From contig SMWE01000068.1 in assembly GCA_004357475.1 (NCBI GenBank), positions 1 to 40,017 on the forward strand: 40,017 nt of DNA. The letters run 5' to 3'. The notes below the pieces were generated by a model. It did no database searches and was not told the origin of the DNA. It saw only the letters and a program-made list of their open reading frames with translations. The DNA comes from Gammaproteobacteria bacterium. Its GTDB lineage: Bacteria; Pseudomonadota; Gammaproteobacteria; Steroidobacterales; Woeseiaceae. Position numbers and translations under genes: made by a program. The number at the start of each line of letters is the position of its first letter. The stretch's first letter is position 1. This document shows, piece after piece, positions 19,851-29,271 of the stretch.

Positions 19851-20669
19851 ATGCGCATAGCGCTCGGCATTGAATATGACGGCACAGCCTATAACGGCTG
19901 GCAGCGTCAGAAGACCGGTATCGGTGTACAGTCCCTCGTCGACAACGCGATCACCAGGGTTGCGGATGAACCGGTAGAGACCGTCTGCGCCGGGCGCACC
20001 GACACCGGCGTGCATGCATCGGCCCAGGTAGTGCACTTTGACAGCAGTGCGCAGCGCCCCCGGAGGGGCTGGATGCTGGGCGTCAACGCCTATCTGCCTG
20101 ACGACATCAGTGCCAGCTGGGCCGCTTTTGTCGACGATGAATTTAATGCGCGTTTTTCCGCAACGTCCAGGACCTATCGCTACCTGATCCTGAACCGGCG
20201 CGTGCGCTCGGCGCTCCAGCGTAATCGTGCCTGGTGGATTTACGAGCCGCTTGACGTGCAGGCAATGCAACAGGCAACAGAAACGCTGCTTGGTAAACAC
20301 GATTTTTCGGCTTTCAGGGCAGCCGGCTGCCAGGCATCGACGCCAATTCGGGAAATAAGCAACTTCCAGGTAAAGCGCAGCGGTGACTGGTTGTCGCTCA
20401 CGGTGACTGCAAACGCGTTCCTGAAACACATGGTGAGAACCATCGCGGGGTTGCTGGTGACGATCGGTAAAGGCGACGAGGAACCGGCTTGGGCGAAGTC
20501 TGTACTGGAGGGCCGGGACCGAACGCGCGGTGGTGTCACAGCACCGCCGCACGGTCTGACCCTGATCGGTGTCGCCTATCCCGGGCAATTCAAGATTCCA
20601 ACGGGCGATTCCAGGGTCGAAAAATACGGCGAAATATCCTGGGAGCCCGCCCCAATCGTCCCGTGCTGA
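19851..20669 (+). CDS. truA: tRNA pseudouridine(38-40) synthase TruA
   Basis: It converts uridines 38-40 in tRNA anticodon stems to pseudouridine. The catalytic Asp is D51 in CAGRTDTGVHA. The start MRIALGIEYDGTAYNGWQRQ is the family N-terminus. YRYLILNRR, KHDFSAFRAAGCQASTPIREI and NAFLKHMVRTIAGLL follow. The last motif is HMVRNIVG in most members, so Thr and Ala here are small deviations. It has 272 aa, slightly longer than E. coli TruA. It lies about 66 bases after fimV, with a poly-T stretch but no clear terminator in the gap. In Pseudomonas trpF follows; here accD is next. Confidence 0.96.
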   Translation: MRIALGIEYDGTAYNGWQRQKTGIGVQSLVDNAITRVADEPVETVCAGRTDTGVHASAQVVHFDSSAQRPRRGWMLGVNAYLPDDISASWAAFVDDEFNARFSATSRTYRYLILNRRVRSALQRNRAWWIYEPLDVQAMQQATETLLGKHDFSAFRAAGCQASTPIREISNFQVKRSGDWLSLTVTANAFLKHMVRTIAGLLVTIGKGDEEPAWAKSVLEGRDRTRGGVTAPPHGLTLIGVAYPGQFKIPTGDSRVEKYGEISWEPAPIVPC

Positions 20670-20809
20670 CGAAACTGGATCTATTGATTGCTGCCGCATT
20701 GATCTTCAGCGATTAGAATCGGAAATACGCCAAGGCCCTGCGGGCGATGGTCATGGACCAGCAGGGGGAATGTCCCCGGGTTCCCCGGATTCGTTTATGA
20801 TGCGAGCCT

Positions 20810-21682
20810 ATGAGCTGGTTTGAGAAATTGATGCCATCGCGCATCAGCACCGAGCAACGGACGCGCTCTGTGCCGGAAGGTGTGTGGATCAAGTGTCAAA
20901 AGTGCGATGCGCAGTTGTATCGGACAGAACTGGAACGCAATCTGAATGTGTGTCCCAAATGCGATTACCACATGCGCATCGGTGCAAGAACCCGCTTGGA
21001 CTTTTTCCTCGATCCTGACTCGCAGGAAGAAATCGCGGCGGGTCTCGAGCCGCTGGATCCATTGCGTTTTCGTGATAGCAAGAAGTATCGCGACCGGATT
21101 TCGCAGGCGCAGAAAAAAACCGGCGAGAAGGACGCCATGGTTACCGTCAAAGGCCGATTGTTCGGCCGGCCGATTGTTGCTTGTGCATTCGAGTTCGGTT
21201 TTATGGGTGGTTCGATGGGCTCAGTGGTCGGCGAGCGATTTTGCCGTGGCGCCAGGTATTGCGCTGAAAACCGGGTGCCGCTGATCGCGTTTTCGGCGAG
21301 TGGCGGTGCAAGAATGCAGGAGGCATTGTTTTCACTATTACAAATGGCCAAGACTTCGGCGGCGCTGGCGGTATTGGGTGAGCTGAAAATTCCATTTATA
21401 TCGGTACTGACGGACCCGACAACAGGCGGTGTGTCGGCCAGCCTGGCAATGCTGGGCGATGTGAATATTGCCGAACCCAAAGCGCTGATTGGATTTGCCG
21501 GACCGCGGGTTATCGAGCAGACGGTCGGCCAGAAACTTCCGGAAGGGTTTCAGCGCAGCGAGTTTCTGCTTGATCATGGCGCGATCGACATGATCGTCGA
21601 TCGGCGCAAGCTTCGTGAGGAAGTGGCTGACCTGCTCGCAAAATTTGAACACCGTCAGAATCCGGCGGCTCAGACCGGCTGA
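20810..21682 (+). CDS. accD: Acetyl-CoA carboxylase carboxyltransferase subunit beta
   Basis: It is half of the carboxyltransferase that makes malonyl-CoA for fatty-acid synthesis; AccA and the biotin parts lie elsewhere. A four-cysteine zinc ribbon is formed by Cys29, Cys32, Cys48 and Cys51 ([28 protein letters not shown]). The crotonase-like core shows [26 protein letters not shown] and [16 protein letters not shown]. At 290 aa the length is normal. The start ATGAGCTGGTTTGAG matches the family N-terminus MSWFEKL. The stop TGA appears to overlap the non-standard start of folC, a tight accD-folC arrangement seen in many proteobacteria. Confidence 0.97.
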   Translation: MSWFEKLMPSRISTEQRTRSVPEGVWIKCQKCDAQLYRTELERNLNVCPKCDYHMRIGARTRLDFFLDPDSQEEIAAGLEPLDPLRFRDSKKYRDRISQAQKKTGEKDAMVTVKGRLFGRPIVACAFEFGFMGGSMGSVVGERFCRGARYCAENRVPLIAFSASGGARMQEALFSLLQMAKTSAALAVLGELKIPFISVLTDPTTGGVSASLAMLGDVNIAEPKALIGFAGPRVIEQTVGQKLPEGFQRSEFLLDHGAIDMIVDRRKLREEVADLLAKFEHRQNPAAQTG

Positions 21683-23013
21683 AAACCACCAGAGCCCATC
21701 TCATCAACCAGACCGGTTCATTCACTTCTCTTGACGACTGGCTGGAGTGGCTCGAAACGCTGTCGCCCCAGGAAATCGATCTCGGGCTCGATCGCGTGAC
21801 GGCAGTGCTTAAGCGTCTGGAGCTGCGGCGAGCCGAACGCGTCATCAATGTTGCAGGAACCAACGGCAAAGGCTCGAGCGTCGCGATGCTCGAAGCGCTG
21901 CTCGCGAATGGCGGATACAAGACCGCGTGCTACACATCACCGCATGTGCTGCGATACAACGAACGTATTCGTATCGATGGTCTTCTGGCCAGCGATGCCG
22001 AGATTATCAGTGCCTTCCAGCGTGTGCAGTCCGCACGGCTGGACGTACCGCTGACTTATTTCGAGTTCGGGACGCTGGCGGCGCTGGTTGCGTTCGCGGA
22101 ATCGGCTGCTGACACCCTGATACTGGAGATCGGCATGGGTGGCCGCCTCGACGCAGTGAATGCGGTTGAACCCGATGCCTGTCTTATCACGAACATTGCG
22201 CTCGACCACACCGCCTGGCTCGGCATCGACATCGAGTCAATTGCAGCAGAAAAAGCCGGCATCATGCGCGCATCAAAGCCTGTCATTTACGGTGCAGAGG
22301 AATCGCCCGGCGCGATCACCCGGCAGGCGGCAAATATCGGTGCGGACCTGCGTCTGGCAGGAAAGGACTTCGGATTCGAGAAAAACAACGATGCTCTCTC
22401 ATCCTGGTCGTGGCACGGAAGACAGACCAGGCTTGCAGGTCTTTCTCCACCGGCACTGGCGGGCCGCATACAGATACAGAATGCAGCAGCGGTGCTTGCG
22501 GTCATTGAAGCGATGGGTCTCGAGCAAATTCTGACAACGGCGCAGGTCAATGACGCCTTCGGCAAACTGTCGCTCCCGGGCCGCTTCCAGGTGATTAACT
22601 CGCGCCGCACCTGGGTCCTCGACGTCGCACATAATCCGGCGGCGGCGGCGGTGCTCGCCGCATCGTTGCAGGACCTGTCGCAGCGGGGAGGAATAACGGC
22701 TGTCGTTGGCATGCTCGCCGACAAGGATGTTCAAGGGATCGTTGAGCCGCTGTCCAAACTGGTCGATGCGTGGATTGCGGTGCCGCTGCAGGCAACCAGG
22801 GCCGAGCCGGTAGCGTCATTGGCGCAAAAAATCGCGAACTGCAGCATGAAGCCCTGCAGGATTGCGGAAACCATAGTCGGGGCTCTGGAGCTTGCTGAGC
22901 GGCGGGCTGCTGCGGATGAATTAATCCTGGTTACCGGGTCGTTTTACGCTGTCGGGCCGGCACTCCAATGGTTGCAGCAAGCCAGTGCCGTGGCCGGTGA
23001 AAAACCGGCTTAA
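21679..23013 (+). CDS. folC: Bifunctional folylpolyglutamate/dihydrofolate synthase, with a non-standard start codon
   Basis: It adds glutamate to dihydropteroate and to folates. The Mur-ligase P-loop is [15 protein letters not shown], with [29 protein letters not shown] and [10 protein letters not shown] following. The track start (GTG 21796) is too late: the reading frame upstream encodes [32 protein letters not shown], which aligns with the conserved E. coli N-terminus (SPLASWLSYLENLHSKTIDLGLERV). Between the upstream stop (21643) and 21796 there is no ATG, GTG or TTG in this frame. The best candidate is CTG at 21679, overlapping the accD stop as CTGA; an ATC at 21703 is another option. 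The CTG start gives 444 aa. Translation coupled to accD is inferred. Confidence 0.88.
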   Translation: MKTTRAHLINQTGSFTSLDDWLEWLETLSPQEIDLGLDRVTAVLKRLELRRAERVINVAGTNGKGSSVAMLEALLANGGYKTACYTSPHVLRYNERIRIDGLLASDAEIISAFQRVQSARLDVPLTYFEFGTLAALVAFAESAADTLILEIGMGGRLDAVNAVEPDACLITNIALDHTAWLGIDIESIAAEKAGIMRASKPVIYGAEESPGAITRQAANIGADLRLAGKDFGFEKNNDALSSWSWHGRQTRLAGLSPPALAGRIQIQNAAAVLAVIEAMGLEQILTTAQVNDAFGKLSLPGRFQVINSRRTWVLDVAHNPAAAAVLAASLQDLSQRGGITAVVGMLADKDVQGIVEPLSKLVDAWIAVPLQATRAEPVASLAQKIANCSMKPCRIAETIVGALELAERRAAADELILVTGSFYAVGPALQWLQQASAVAGEKPA

Positions 23014-23084
23014 CAGGCGCCCAAAAGGCTGGCAGAGTTGCGGCTTTTTCTGTGGGTCAGGACAGCGGATTCCGATACGTTATA

Positions 23085-23099
23085 CTCAGCGTCGCTGAG
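23085..23099. promoter_or_regulatory. Perfect 15-base palindrome next to a TATACT box, upstream of dedD
   Basis: CTCAGCG-T-CGCTGAG (7 bp arms) overlaps the end of TATACT at 23081-23086, a good -10 without a clear -35. It could be an operator or a short hairpin in the leader. It lies about 25 bases before the dedD ATG. Function unknown. Confidence 0.25.
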
Positions 23100-23122
23100 G
23101 GCATCAGTTTTTGCACTAATCA

Positions 23123-23692
23123 ATGGACAGAGCACTGAAAGAGCGCATTATCGGAGCGATCGTACTCGTCGTTGTGGCCGTATTGATCGTACCCGTGTTT
23201 CTCGACGGGCCCTCCGACGATGTCGAAACCGTCAGCAAGGTTGTCCGCTTGCCTGGTCAGAACAAGCAGGAGCGCATGACGCAGACCGTCGTGCTGAATC
23301 GCGACCGTACAGAGCCTGTTCCGGCCAGCACACCTTCGCCAGCCGCGGCGGAGACGCAGCGCAAGCCGGCAACAACGGAGCCTCCTGCAGCAGCCAGGAA
23401 AGCGGTATCCGCACCGCTCGGCGTCGACAGGAAACTGCCGGTCGTGACACGGTCATCGACCGGTATGTGGGCGGTTCAGCTCGGCAGTTTCTCGAACCAG
23501 AAAAACGCGGAGCGGCTGGCCGCGGATTTGCGCAAGCAGGGATACGCGGCATTCCTGAGCCAGTTGCAGACAGGATCGGTAGCGTTACACCGGGTGCGAA
23601 TCGGACCGCAGGAGGACCGCGACAGTGCAGAGTCCGTGGCGGCCCGGCTGGCCAGGTCCGGACACGTCGGGCAGGTCGTGCCGCACCCCTGA
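23123..23692 (+). CDS. dedD: SPOR-domain cell-division protein (DedD-like)
   Basis: Residues 8-27 (RIIGAIVLVVVAVLIVPVFL) form an N-terminal inner-membrane span. A Pro/Ala/Thr-rich periplasmic linker follows, then a C-terminal SPOR domain from about residue 112 (GMWAVQLGSFSNQKNAERLAADLRKQGYAAFLS to the end). SPOR domains bind denuded glycan strands at the division septum. DedD-like proteins help cell constriction. The 189-residue length fits, and the position between folC and cvpA matches dedD in E. coli and the equivalent SPOR gene in Pseudomonas. Confidence 0.88.
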   Translation: MDRALKERIIGAIVLVVVAVLIVPVFLDGPSDDVETVSKVVRLPGQNKQERMTQTVVLNRDRTEPVPASTPSPAAAETQRKPATTEPPAAARKAVSAPLGVDRKLPVVTRSSTGMWAVQLGSFSNQKNAERLAADLRKQGYAAFLSQLQTGSVALHRVRIGPQEDRDSAESVAARLARSGHVGQVVPHP

Positions 23693-23795
23693 GCTGGATC
23701 ATAAGCCGAGGTGCGAAAAGCGACCGTTCTGTTAGACTCCGCCCCGAACCTGGCTTCGCTCTTCAACTTAAGTTACTCGACCCCGAATATCTCTG

Positions 23796-24326
23796 ATGAC
23801 CATCGTCGACTTTGTGATTGTTGTTGCGGTACTCGCATCAATCGTCGTCGGTGCCATTCGCGGAATCGTCAGGGAAGCTATCGCCATCGCATCGCTGCTG
23901 GTGGCCATCTGGGCAGCATTGCATCTCGGTCCGTATGCGGGTGGCTGGCTGGGCGGCTCGATGGGCTCATCTGAACTCGAACTGTGGGCCGGCCGCTTTC
24001 TCGTCTTCATCATCATTCTCGCGATCGGCGGGCTGACCGGGTGGAGCATTTCCAAAATCGTCAGGATGGCCGGTTTGTCAGGCACTGACCGGTCGCTCGG
24101 CGCCGTATTCGGGCTGATCCGTGCAGTGGTTTTGATTGGTTTGTTTGCGCTTCTCGGCCGATATGCAGCGTTCGATGCAAAAACCTGGTGGCTCGAATCC
24201 GAACTAATTCCGCACGCGGAAACGGTGGCGGACTGGATCGAGGTGATGGCGCCAAAAGGGTTGGATATATTACAGCCGGATGAAATGATCGATGATTTTT
24301 ATCTCAGCCTCCCGGACTTCACTTAA
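23796..24326 (+). CDS. cvpA: CvpA family inner-membrane protein
   Basis: A small membrane protein named after colicin V production; its exact biochemical job is not settled. Four hydrophobic spans are visible: VDFVIVVAVLASIVVGAIRGIV, AIAIASLLVAIWAALHLG, FLVFIIILAIGGLTGWSI and LIRAVVLIGLFALLG. The early GxxRGIVRE and the GLSGTDRSLGAVFGLIRA loop are typical of CvpA. It has 176 residues. It precedes purF by 37 bases, the same pairing as in E. coli, where the two are co-transcribed. Confidence 0.92.
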   Translation: MTIVDFVIVVAVLASIVVGAIRGIVREAIAIASLLVAIWAALHLGPYAGGWLGGSMGSSELELWAGRFLVFIIILAIGGLTGWSISKIVRMAGLSGTDRSLGAVFGLIRAVVLIGLFALLGRYAAFDAKTWWLESELIPHAETVADWIEVMAPKGLDILQPDEMIDDFYLSLPDFT

Positions 24327-24363
24327 GTCTCGCGATAATTAAGCGATAAGCAAAGAATAAAAA

Positions 24364-25905
24364 ATGTGTGGCATTGTCGGAATAGTTGGAAAAAAACCTG
24401 TTAACCAAGCGATCTACGATGCGCTGACTGTCCTGCAGCACCGCGGGCAGGATGCGGCGGGCATCGTGACCTGGGGTGAGAATGGACTTAACGTCCGCAA
24501 GAGCAACGGCCTGGTTCGCGACGTATTCCGGACGCGCCACATGTTGCGCCTGACCGGCAATGTTGGCATGGGACATATTCGTTACCCGACTGCCGGGGGA
24601 GCTCAGGCGTCAGAGGCGCAGCCCTTTTACGTCAATTCGCCGTACGGCATTTGTCTCGCGCACAACGGCAACCTGACCAATTACCGGGCGCTTGCCGATC
24701 GCCTGATACGGGAGGACCACCGGCACCTGAATACGAGCTCCGATTCGGAAGTGCTGCTGAATGTCTTTGCACACGAGTTGCAGATCAGGGCCAGTGGCAG
24801 GCCGACGCCGGATCAGGTTTTCGATGCCGTTGAGGCCGTTCACAAACGCTGTTCCGGCGGTTACGCCGTCGTTGCAATGATCATCGGGCATGGCCTTGTT
24901 GCCTTTCGCGATCCGAACGGCATCCGGCCGATCGTTGTCGGTCGCCGGGAAACGCGCGAGGGAGCCGAATACATGGTGGCGTCCGAGAGCGTCGCGCTTG
25001 ATTTGCTGCAATTCGAAAAGCTGCGCGATTTAGGTCCGGGCGAAGTGATATTCATCGAGAACGCAGGAATCATGCACAGCCGCGAGTATGCCGACGCCAC
25101 GAGTTGCTCGCCCTGTATTTTCGAATTCGTGTATTTCGCAAGACCGGATTCCATCATCGACGACTTGTCCGTTTACAAAGCGCGCCTGCGAATGGGCGCG
25201 CAACTGGCCGGCCAGATTGTGCGGGAATGGCCGGACCACGACATCGACGTCGTCATTCCTATTCCTGACACGAGTCGCACTGCGGCGGTACCGGTTGCCT
25301 ATCATCTCGGCGTCAAATATCGCGAAGGGTTTGTCAAGAACCGATATATCGGCCGTACCTTTATCATGCCTGGCCAGGCCGAACGTGCGCAATCCGTGCG
25401 CCGCAAGCTGAACGCAATCGACCTGGAGTTCAGGGGCAAAAATGTGCTGTTGGTCGATGACTCGATCATTCGCGGCACGACTTCACGTCAGATCATCAGG
25501 ATGGCCCGAGAAGCCGGCGCCCGCAAAGTTTATTTCGCATCCGCCGCGCCGCCGGTACGCCATCCGAACGTCTACGGCATCGACATGCCCGCGGCATCGG
25601 AGCTGATCGCCAGTGGCCGTTCGATCGAAAAAATCGAGGAACTAATCGGCGCTGACCGGCTGATTTACCAGGACTTGCACGGTCTCATTCGCTCCGTGCG
25701 CCACGATGATTCACACATCACACAATTCGATACGTCGTGCTTCTCGGGCGAATACGTGACCGACGATATCACCGACGATTATCTGCGGGCGCTGGAGGAG
25801 GCGCGGTCCGATGGCGCCAAATCCAGGCGCGAAGCCAGGTCCATGATGCTGGAGCTGAGCGTCGCCGAAGAGGCAAACGACCCCGGTACCGCGGTCGGTA
25901 TGTAG
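24364..25905 (+). CDS. purF: Amidophosphoribosyltransferase
   Basis: It performs the first committed step of purine synthesis: PRPP plus glutamine gives 5-phosphoribosylamine. The glutaminase half starts MCGIVGIVG, and Cys2 is the nucleophile after Met removal. [11 protein letters not shown] and [10 protein letters not shown] are conserved. The phosphoribosyltransferase half has the PRPP loop [17 protein letters not shown]. At 513 aa the length is typical. It has a short upstream gap rich in A, with no PurR-like operator that I can identify. It is followed by a kinase gene instead of the metZ I recall in Pseudomonas. Confidence 0.97.
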   Translation: MCGIVGIVGKKPVNQAIYDALTVLQHRGQDAAGIVTWGENGLNVRKSNGLVRDVFRTRHMLRLTGNVGMGHIRYPTAGGAQASEAQPFYVNSPYGICLAHNGNLTNYRALADRLIREDHRHLNTSSDSEVLLNVFAHELQIRASGRPTPDQVFDAVEAVHKRCSGGYAVVAMIIGHGLVAFRDPNGIRPIVVGRRETREGAEYMVASESVALDLLQFEKLRDLGPGEVIFIENAGIMHSREYADATSCSPCIFEFVYFARPDSIIDDLSVYKARLRMGAQLAGQIVREWPDHDIDVVIPIPDTSRTAAVPVAYHLGVKYREGFVKNRYIGRTFIMPGQAERAQSVRRKLNAIDLEFRGKNVLLVDDSIIRGTTSRQIIRMAREAGARKVYFASAAPPVRHPNVYGIDMPAASELIASGRSIEKIEELIGADRLIYQDLHGLIRSVRHDDSHITQFDTSCFSGEYVTDDITDDYLRALEEARSDGAKSRREARSMMLELSVAEEANDPGTAVGM

Positions 25906-25935
25906 TGAGCCCGCGCTGACGCGCAGACCCCAGGC

Positions 25936-27138
25936 ATGAGTATCAAGGTCATGATCATTGACGGGCAGGTCGAGTTTCGCAGCCTGCTCATGCATCATGT
26001 CACCACGCATTGGCCCGATGCGATTATTTCCGCGTACGATCCGATCGAGGCCGGTCATCTGCCTGAAGAGTTTTCAGGGGCCGGCAACGACATCATCCTG
26101 CTTGGTGATAAGCAGGGCAGGCGTGACCCGCTCGCGACTTTGAAGCAGTTCGTAACGACGCCTGGATTTCCTGCCATCGTCTATTTCGGTAATCGCGGAC
26201 GAGCCGCTGCCACCAAGATCGGCGCGGACGCATTCATGGATCGAAGGAAGATCCATCACGACAAGCTGGTCGTCGTAATGGACGACTTACTGCGAGCGCG
26301 GCACCGCGTAGCCTCGACTCACTCTCTCTTCGTCGGAGACATTAAGACCGGCATCAATCCGCTGATTAAGGGCTATCGTTTCCTGAACCGGCTTGCGGTC
26401 AGCGATCACTCGGCCGTTTATCTTGCGGAAAAAGAATCGGCCGGCATAAAAGTGGTGCTCAAGGTGTTCAGGCAGGTCCCGGATTTCTCCGACGGCGTCG
26501 GTGCATTCGATCGCTTCCTCCAGGAATACGAGATAATCGCGGAACTGGAGCACCCGAACATCGTGCAGATCTACGACCTCGGGGTCAGCGACGATCACGC
26601 TCACATCGCGATGGAGTATTTGCCGGGCGGTAACCTCAAACAAAAAATCGAAAGTGGCATCCTGGAGAGTGACGCGGTTGATTACACGCGTCAGATCGCC
26701 GGTGCACTGGCCGATCTGCATTCGGTCGGCATCCTGCACAGAGACCTGAAGCCCGGCAACATCATGTTACGCGAAGACGATAGTATCGCGCTGATCGATT
26801 TCGGCCTGGCGAAACGGATGCCGGTCGACCGGGAAATAACGGGCAGAGGCCAGATAATCGGTACGCCCTATTACATGAGTCCGGAGCAGGGCCGCGGGCG
26901 CGATGTGGATGAACGTAGCGACGTGTACAGTCTCGGTGTCATCTTCTATGAAATGCTCACCGGCGAAAAACCCTATCGCGGCAAAAATGCGATGGCCATT
27001 ATTTTCAAGCACAGCGAGGCGCCATTGCCGGTCCTGCCGCCTCGCCTGAGTCAGTACCAGGCGGTTATCAACAAGCTGCTGGCAAAGAAACCGGAAGACC
27101 GCGTGCAAAACGCGGCCGAGATGTTCGATTGGCTGTGA
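25936..27138 (+). CDS. Receiver-like domain fused to a Hanks-type Ser/Thr protein kinase
   Basis: The first 120 or so residues look like a response-regulator receiver (MSIKVMIIDGQVEFRSLLMHHV, then NDIILLGDKQG), but the phosphorylated Asp position is Gly and the acidic pocket is incomplete, so classical phosphotransfer is doubtful. From about residue 145 a protein kinase follows: Lys in VVLKVF, HRDLKPGNIM, DFG in LIDFGLAKR, GTPYYMSPEQ and DVYSLGVIFYEMLTGEKPY. The catalytic residues are intact, while the glycine loop is degenerate (RLAVSDHSAVYLAE). There is no membrane span or PASTA domain, so it should be soluble. The stop overlaps the miaE ATG as TGATG, suggesting coupled translation. Substrate unknown. 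Confidence 0.85.
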   Translation: MSIKVMIIDGQVEFRSLLMHHVTTHWPDAIISAYDPIEAGHLPEEFSGAGNDIILLGDKQGRRDPLATLKQFVTTPGFPAIVYFGNRGRAAATKIGADAFMDRRKIHHDKLVVVMDDLLRARHRVASTHSLFVGDIKTGINPLIKGYRFLNRLAVSDHSAVYLAEKESAGIKVVLKVFRQVPDFSDGVGAFDRFLQEYEIIAELEHPNIVQIYDLGVSDDHAHIAMEYLPGGNLKQKIESGILESDAVDYTRQIAGALADLHSVGILHRDLKPGNIMLREDDSIALIDFGLAKRMPVDREITGRGQIIGTPYYMSPEQGRGRDVDERSDVYSLGVIFYEMLTGEKPYRGKNAMAIIFKHSEAPLPVLPPRLSQYQAVINKLLAKKPEDRVQNAAEMFDWL

Positions 27139-27752
27139 TGCGATCAGTGCCTGAAAATATTGCGGCGTTTGTCGATACGCCGACGCCTCGCGAATGGATT
27201 GAAGAGGCGAGCAATCGGCTGCCGGAGTTGCTGCTGGACCACGCAAATTGCGAACTGAAAGCGGCATCCACGGCGCTGGCGTTCATCTACCGCTATCCGC
27301 AAAAAACCGCGCTCGTCACGCGCATGTCGCGCCTTGCCCGGGAAGAGCTCAGACACTTCGAACAGGTCAGGAAGATCATGCAGGAGATGTCGCTGCCGTT
27401 CGAGCAACTCTCCGCATCCCGCTATGCCGGATCATTGCGCGATGCGGTGCGCAACAATGAACCGGAAAGACAGCTGGACTTGCTGCTGGTTGGCGCCCTG
27501 ATCGAAGCCCGCTCCTGCGAGCGCTTCGCTGCACTCATACCGCATCTGCCGGACAACCTGGGCAAGTTTTATGCGGGACTGCTGGACTCCGAGGCCAGGC
27601 ATTTCGAACATTACCTGGCGTTCGCCAGATCCGAGTCGCAACTCGGCGAAGATGCATTCAATCAAAGGCTTGGTGAACTCAAGACGCTGGAAGCCAGGCT
27701 GATCACCTCACCCGACGAACAGTTCCGCTTCCACTCAGGTGTTCCCGCGTAA
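27138..27752 (+). CDS. miaE: tRNA-(ms2io6A37)-hydroxylase MiaE
   Basis: A diiron oxygenase that hydroxylates the isopentenyl group of ms2i6A37 in tRNAs reading UNN codons. The four-helix diiron site shows two ExxH motifs: EELRH (Glu70-His73 region) and EARH in LLDSEARHFEHY. An additional Glu in NCELKAAS and in LIEARSCERF completes the ligands. It is 204 aa from the ATG at 27138, which overlaps the kinase stop; the track starts three codons earlier at a TTG. The tight overlap with the kinase is unusual context. Downstream lies a block of REP-like repeats and then convergent lpxH. Confidence 0.9.
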   Translation: MRSVPENIAAFVDTPTPREWIEEASNRLPELLLDHANCELKAASTALAFIYRYPQKTALVTRMSRLAREELRHFEQVRKIMQEMSLPFEQLSASRYAGSLRDAVRNNEPERQLDLLLVGALIEARSCERFAALIPHLPDNLGKFYAGLLDSEARHFEHYLAFARSESQLGEDAFNQRLGELKTLEARLITSPDEQFRFHSGVPA

Positions 27753-27758
27753 ATTGAG

Positions 27759-27884
27759 TTTGCTTCGCTCGCTGGGGCGAGCTCCTACAGTTTATTCAAG
27801 AATTTCGCAGGAGCTCGCCCCAGCGAGCGAAGCAATGCCGGTAATTGTTACGCGCTGTCGCAGGAGCTCGCCCCAGCGAGCGAT
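27759..27884. repeat. Cluster of three REP-like elements between convergent miaE and lpxH
   Basis: Three copies of a 26-30 base unit: inverted 27759-27788, direct 27806-27835, direct 27859-27884. The core is CGCAGGAGCTCGCCCCAGCGAGCGA, with an internal hairpin GCTCGC-CCCA-GCGAGC. Copies 1 and 2 form a long inverted pair and share 27 bases. They resemble REP sequences of Pseudomonas in layout. Lying between two convergent gene ends, they may act in termination or mRNA stability. Confidence 0.8.
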
Positions 27885-27891
27885 ACCCTGG

Positions 27892-28614
27892 CTAGCGCTG
27901 CAACACACTCAACACCGGCCCGCTCTCATCCCAGCGCACCACACTGCCCTGTGTAAACCAGTCACCCAGCACAATCCGTGACGCCGGCTCGCCGTCCAGG
28001 TTGAACCTGTGGATTCCGGGGCGATGCGTGTGACCATGCAACATGGTATCGACGTTTGCCTCACGCATTGCCCGCTCGATGGCGCGCTGGTTGACGTTCG
28101 CGATCTTCTGGTTAATGGCGCCGCCGTGTGCAGCACTGGCGGCACGCGCCTGTGCGGCGAAGGCCAGCCGCTCGCGCAGCGGTTTCTTGAGCATCATTGC
28201 CAGCCATTTCGGGTCCCGAGTCATCTTGCGGATGGTCTGGTACTGAACATCATCCGTGCAATAGCGGTCGCCGTGACTGAGCAGCACGCTTTCGCCGTAC
28301 AGCTCAACGACGTGGGGATCGGGCAGGATTTGCACGCCGGTCTCCTGCGCGAATTTTTCGCCAATCGCGAAGTCCCGGTTGCCGTGCATGAAGTAAACCG
28401 GCACCCGCCGGCCGACCAGCTTGCGCAGGGCGTTTTTGACAGTCGCGTAGTGTGGATTCGGATCGTCGTCGCCGACCCAGGATTCGAATAAATCGCCCAG
28501 GATGTACAACGCGTCAGCGCTGGCTGCCTCATCTTTGAGGAAAATCAGCAGCTGCTTTGAAATCTCCGGAAGCCCGGCATCCAGGTGCAGGTCTGAAATA
28601 AACAGTGTCGTCAC
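27892..28614 (-). CDS. lpxH: UDP-2,3-diacylglucosamine diphosphatase LpxH
   Basis: A manganese-dependent enzyme of lipid A synthesis that cleaves UDP-diacylglucosamine to lipid X and UMP at the inner membrane. The calcineurin-like phosphoesterase motifs are all present: ISDLHLD (Asp8, His10), LGDLFESWVGDDD, HGNRD, LLSHGD and HGHTHRP. At 240 aa the length is normal. It is downstream of the cyclophilin gene by 18 bases on the same strand, a pairing also known in E. coli (ppiB-lpxH), although here the cyclophilin has a signal peptide. Its stop lies about eight bases from the third REP-like copy. Confidence 0.96.
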   Translation of the reverse strand: MTTLFISDLHLDAGLPEISKQLLIFLKDEAASADALYILGDLFESWVGDDDPNPHYATVKNALRKLVGRRVPVYFMHGNRDFAIGEKFAQETGVQILPDPHVVELYGESVLLSHGDRYCTDDVQYQTIRKMTRDPKWLAMMLKKPLRERLAFAAQARAASAAHGGAINQKIANVNQRAIERAMREANVDTMLHGHTHRPGIHRFNLDGEPASRIVLGDWFTQGSVVRWDESGPVLSVLQR

Positions 28615-28632
28615 GATGAAAGCCTGGAAATT

Positions 28633-29211
28633 CTAGTCGTCGTAAACGACGCGCGAAGCTTTCTTGACGACGATGGGCACGATCGGCACATCTTGTGAGA
28701 ACCGGCCGCCGGGACCGGTGCGTACATTCGCGATGGTATCGACGACATCCATACCTTCGATGACATAGCCAAACACGGCGTAACCCCAGCGATCCGGCTG
28801 CGGGTCGAGCGCGGTGTTGTCTTTGACGTTAATAAAGAATTGCGCCTTGGCTGAGTGCGGGTTGCCGGTACGCGCCATGGCAATGGTGCCGCGCATGTTT
28901 GTCATGCCGTTGCCGGCTTCATTATGTATGAAGCCATCGGGCTCTTTAGATTTCAGGTCCGGCGTGAAACCACCGCCCTGGATCATGAAATCCGCTATGA
29001 CGCGGTGAAAGACAGTGCCATCGAAATAGCCGCTGTCGATGAGTTCGAGGAAGTTCCGGGCAGTGACCGGCGCCCGCCGGCCATCGAGCTCCAGGACGAT
29101 GGTGCCCTCGGTCGTCTCAAACTTGATATGCGGATGCGCGGGCAGCTGGTCCTGTGCCAGGCCGGCGGCCGACAAGCTTAATAGGAAAAACAGGGTCAGT
29201 GTCTTGCTCAT
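28633..29211 (-). CDS. Periplasmic cyclophilin-type peptidyl-prolyl isomerase (PpiA-like)
   Basis: It catalyses cis-trans isomerisation of Xaa-Pro bonds. The signal peptide MSKTLTLFFLLSLSAAGLAQ directs it to the periplasm. The cyclophilin core shows TTEGTIVLELDGRRAPVTARNFLELI, FHRVIADFMIQGG, GTIAMARTGNPHSAKAQFFINVKDN and WGYAVFGYVIEGMDVVDTI. The catalytic-type Arg in FHRVI is present. I set the start at 29211, with AAAGGA about ten bases upstream; the 373-residue track ORF continues upstream through the antisense of tRNA genes and is an artefact. The result is 192 aa. It precedes lpxH by 18 bases. Confidence 0.92.
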   Translation of the reverse strand: MSKTLTLFFLLSLSAAGLAQDQLPAHPHIKFETTEGTIVLELDGRRAPVTARNFLELIDSGYFDGTVFHRVIADFMIQGGGFTPDLKSKEPDGFIHNEAGNGMTNMRGTIAMARTGNPHSAKAQFFINVKDNTALDPQPDRWGYAVFGYVIEGMDVVDTIANVRTGPGGRFSQDVPIVPIVVKKASRVVYDD

Positions 29212-29271
29212 GTTGGCCAGGTCCTTTGGTCTAGCCCCAGGTCCCGCGCACGATACCATGGGTCGTGATTT

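Noticed and set aside
27759-27884. Repeat cluster considered as a CRISPR array
   Set aside because: Units are in mixed orientation, have unequal spacing and internal hairpins, and there are no spacers of constant length or cas genes; they are REP-like.
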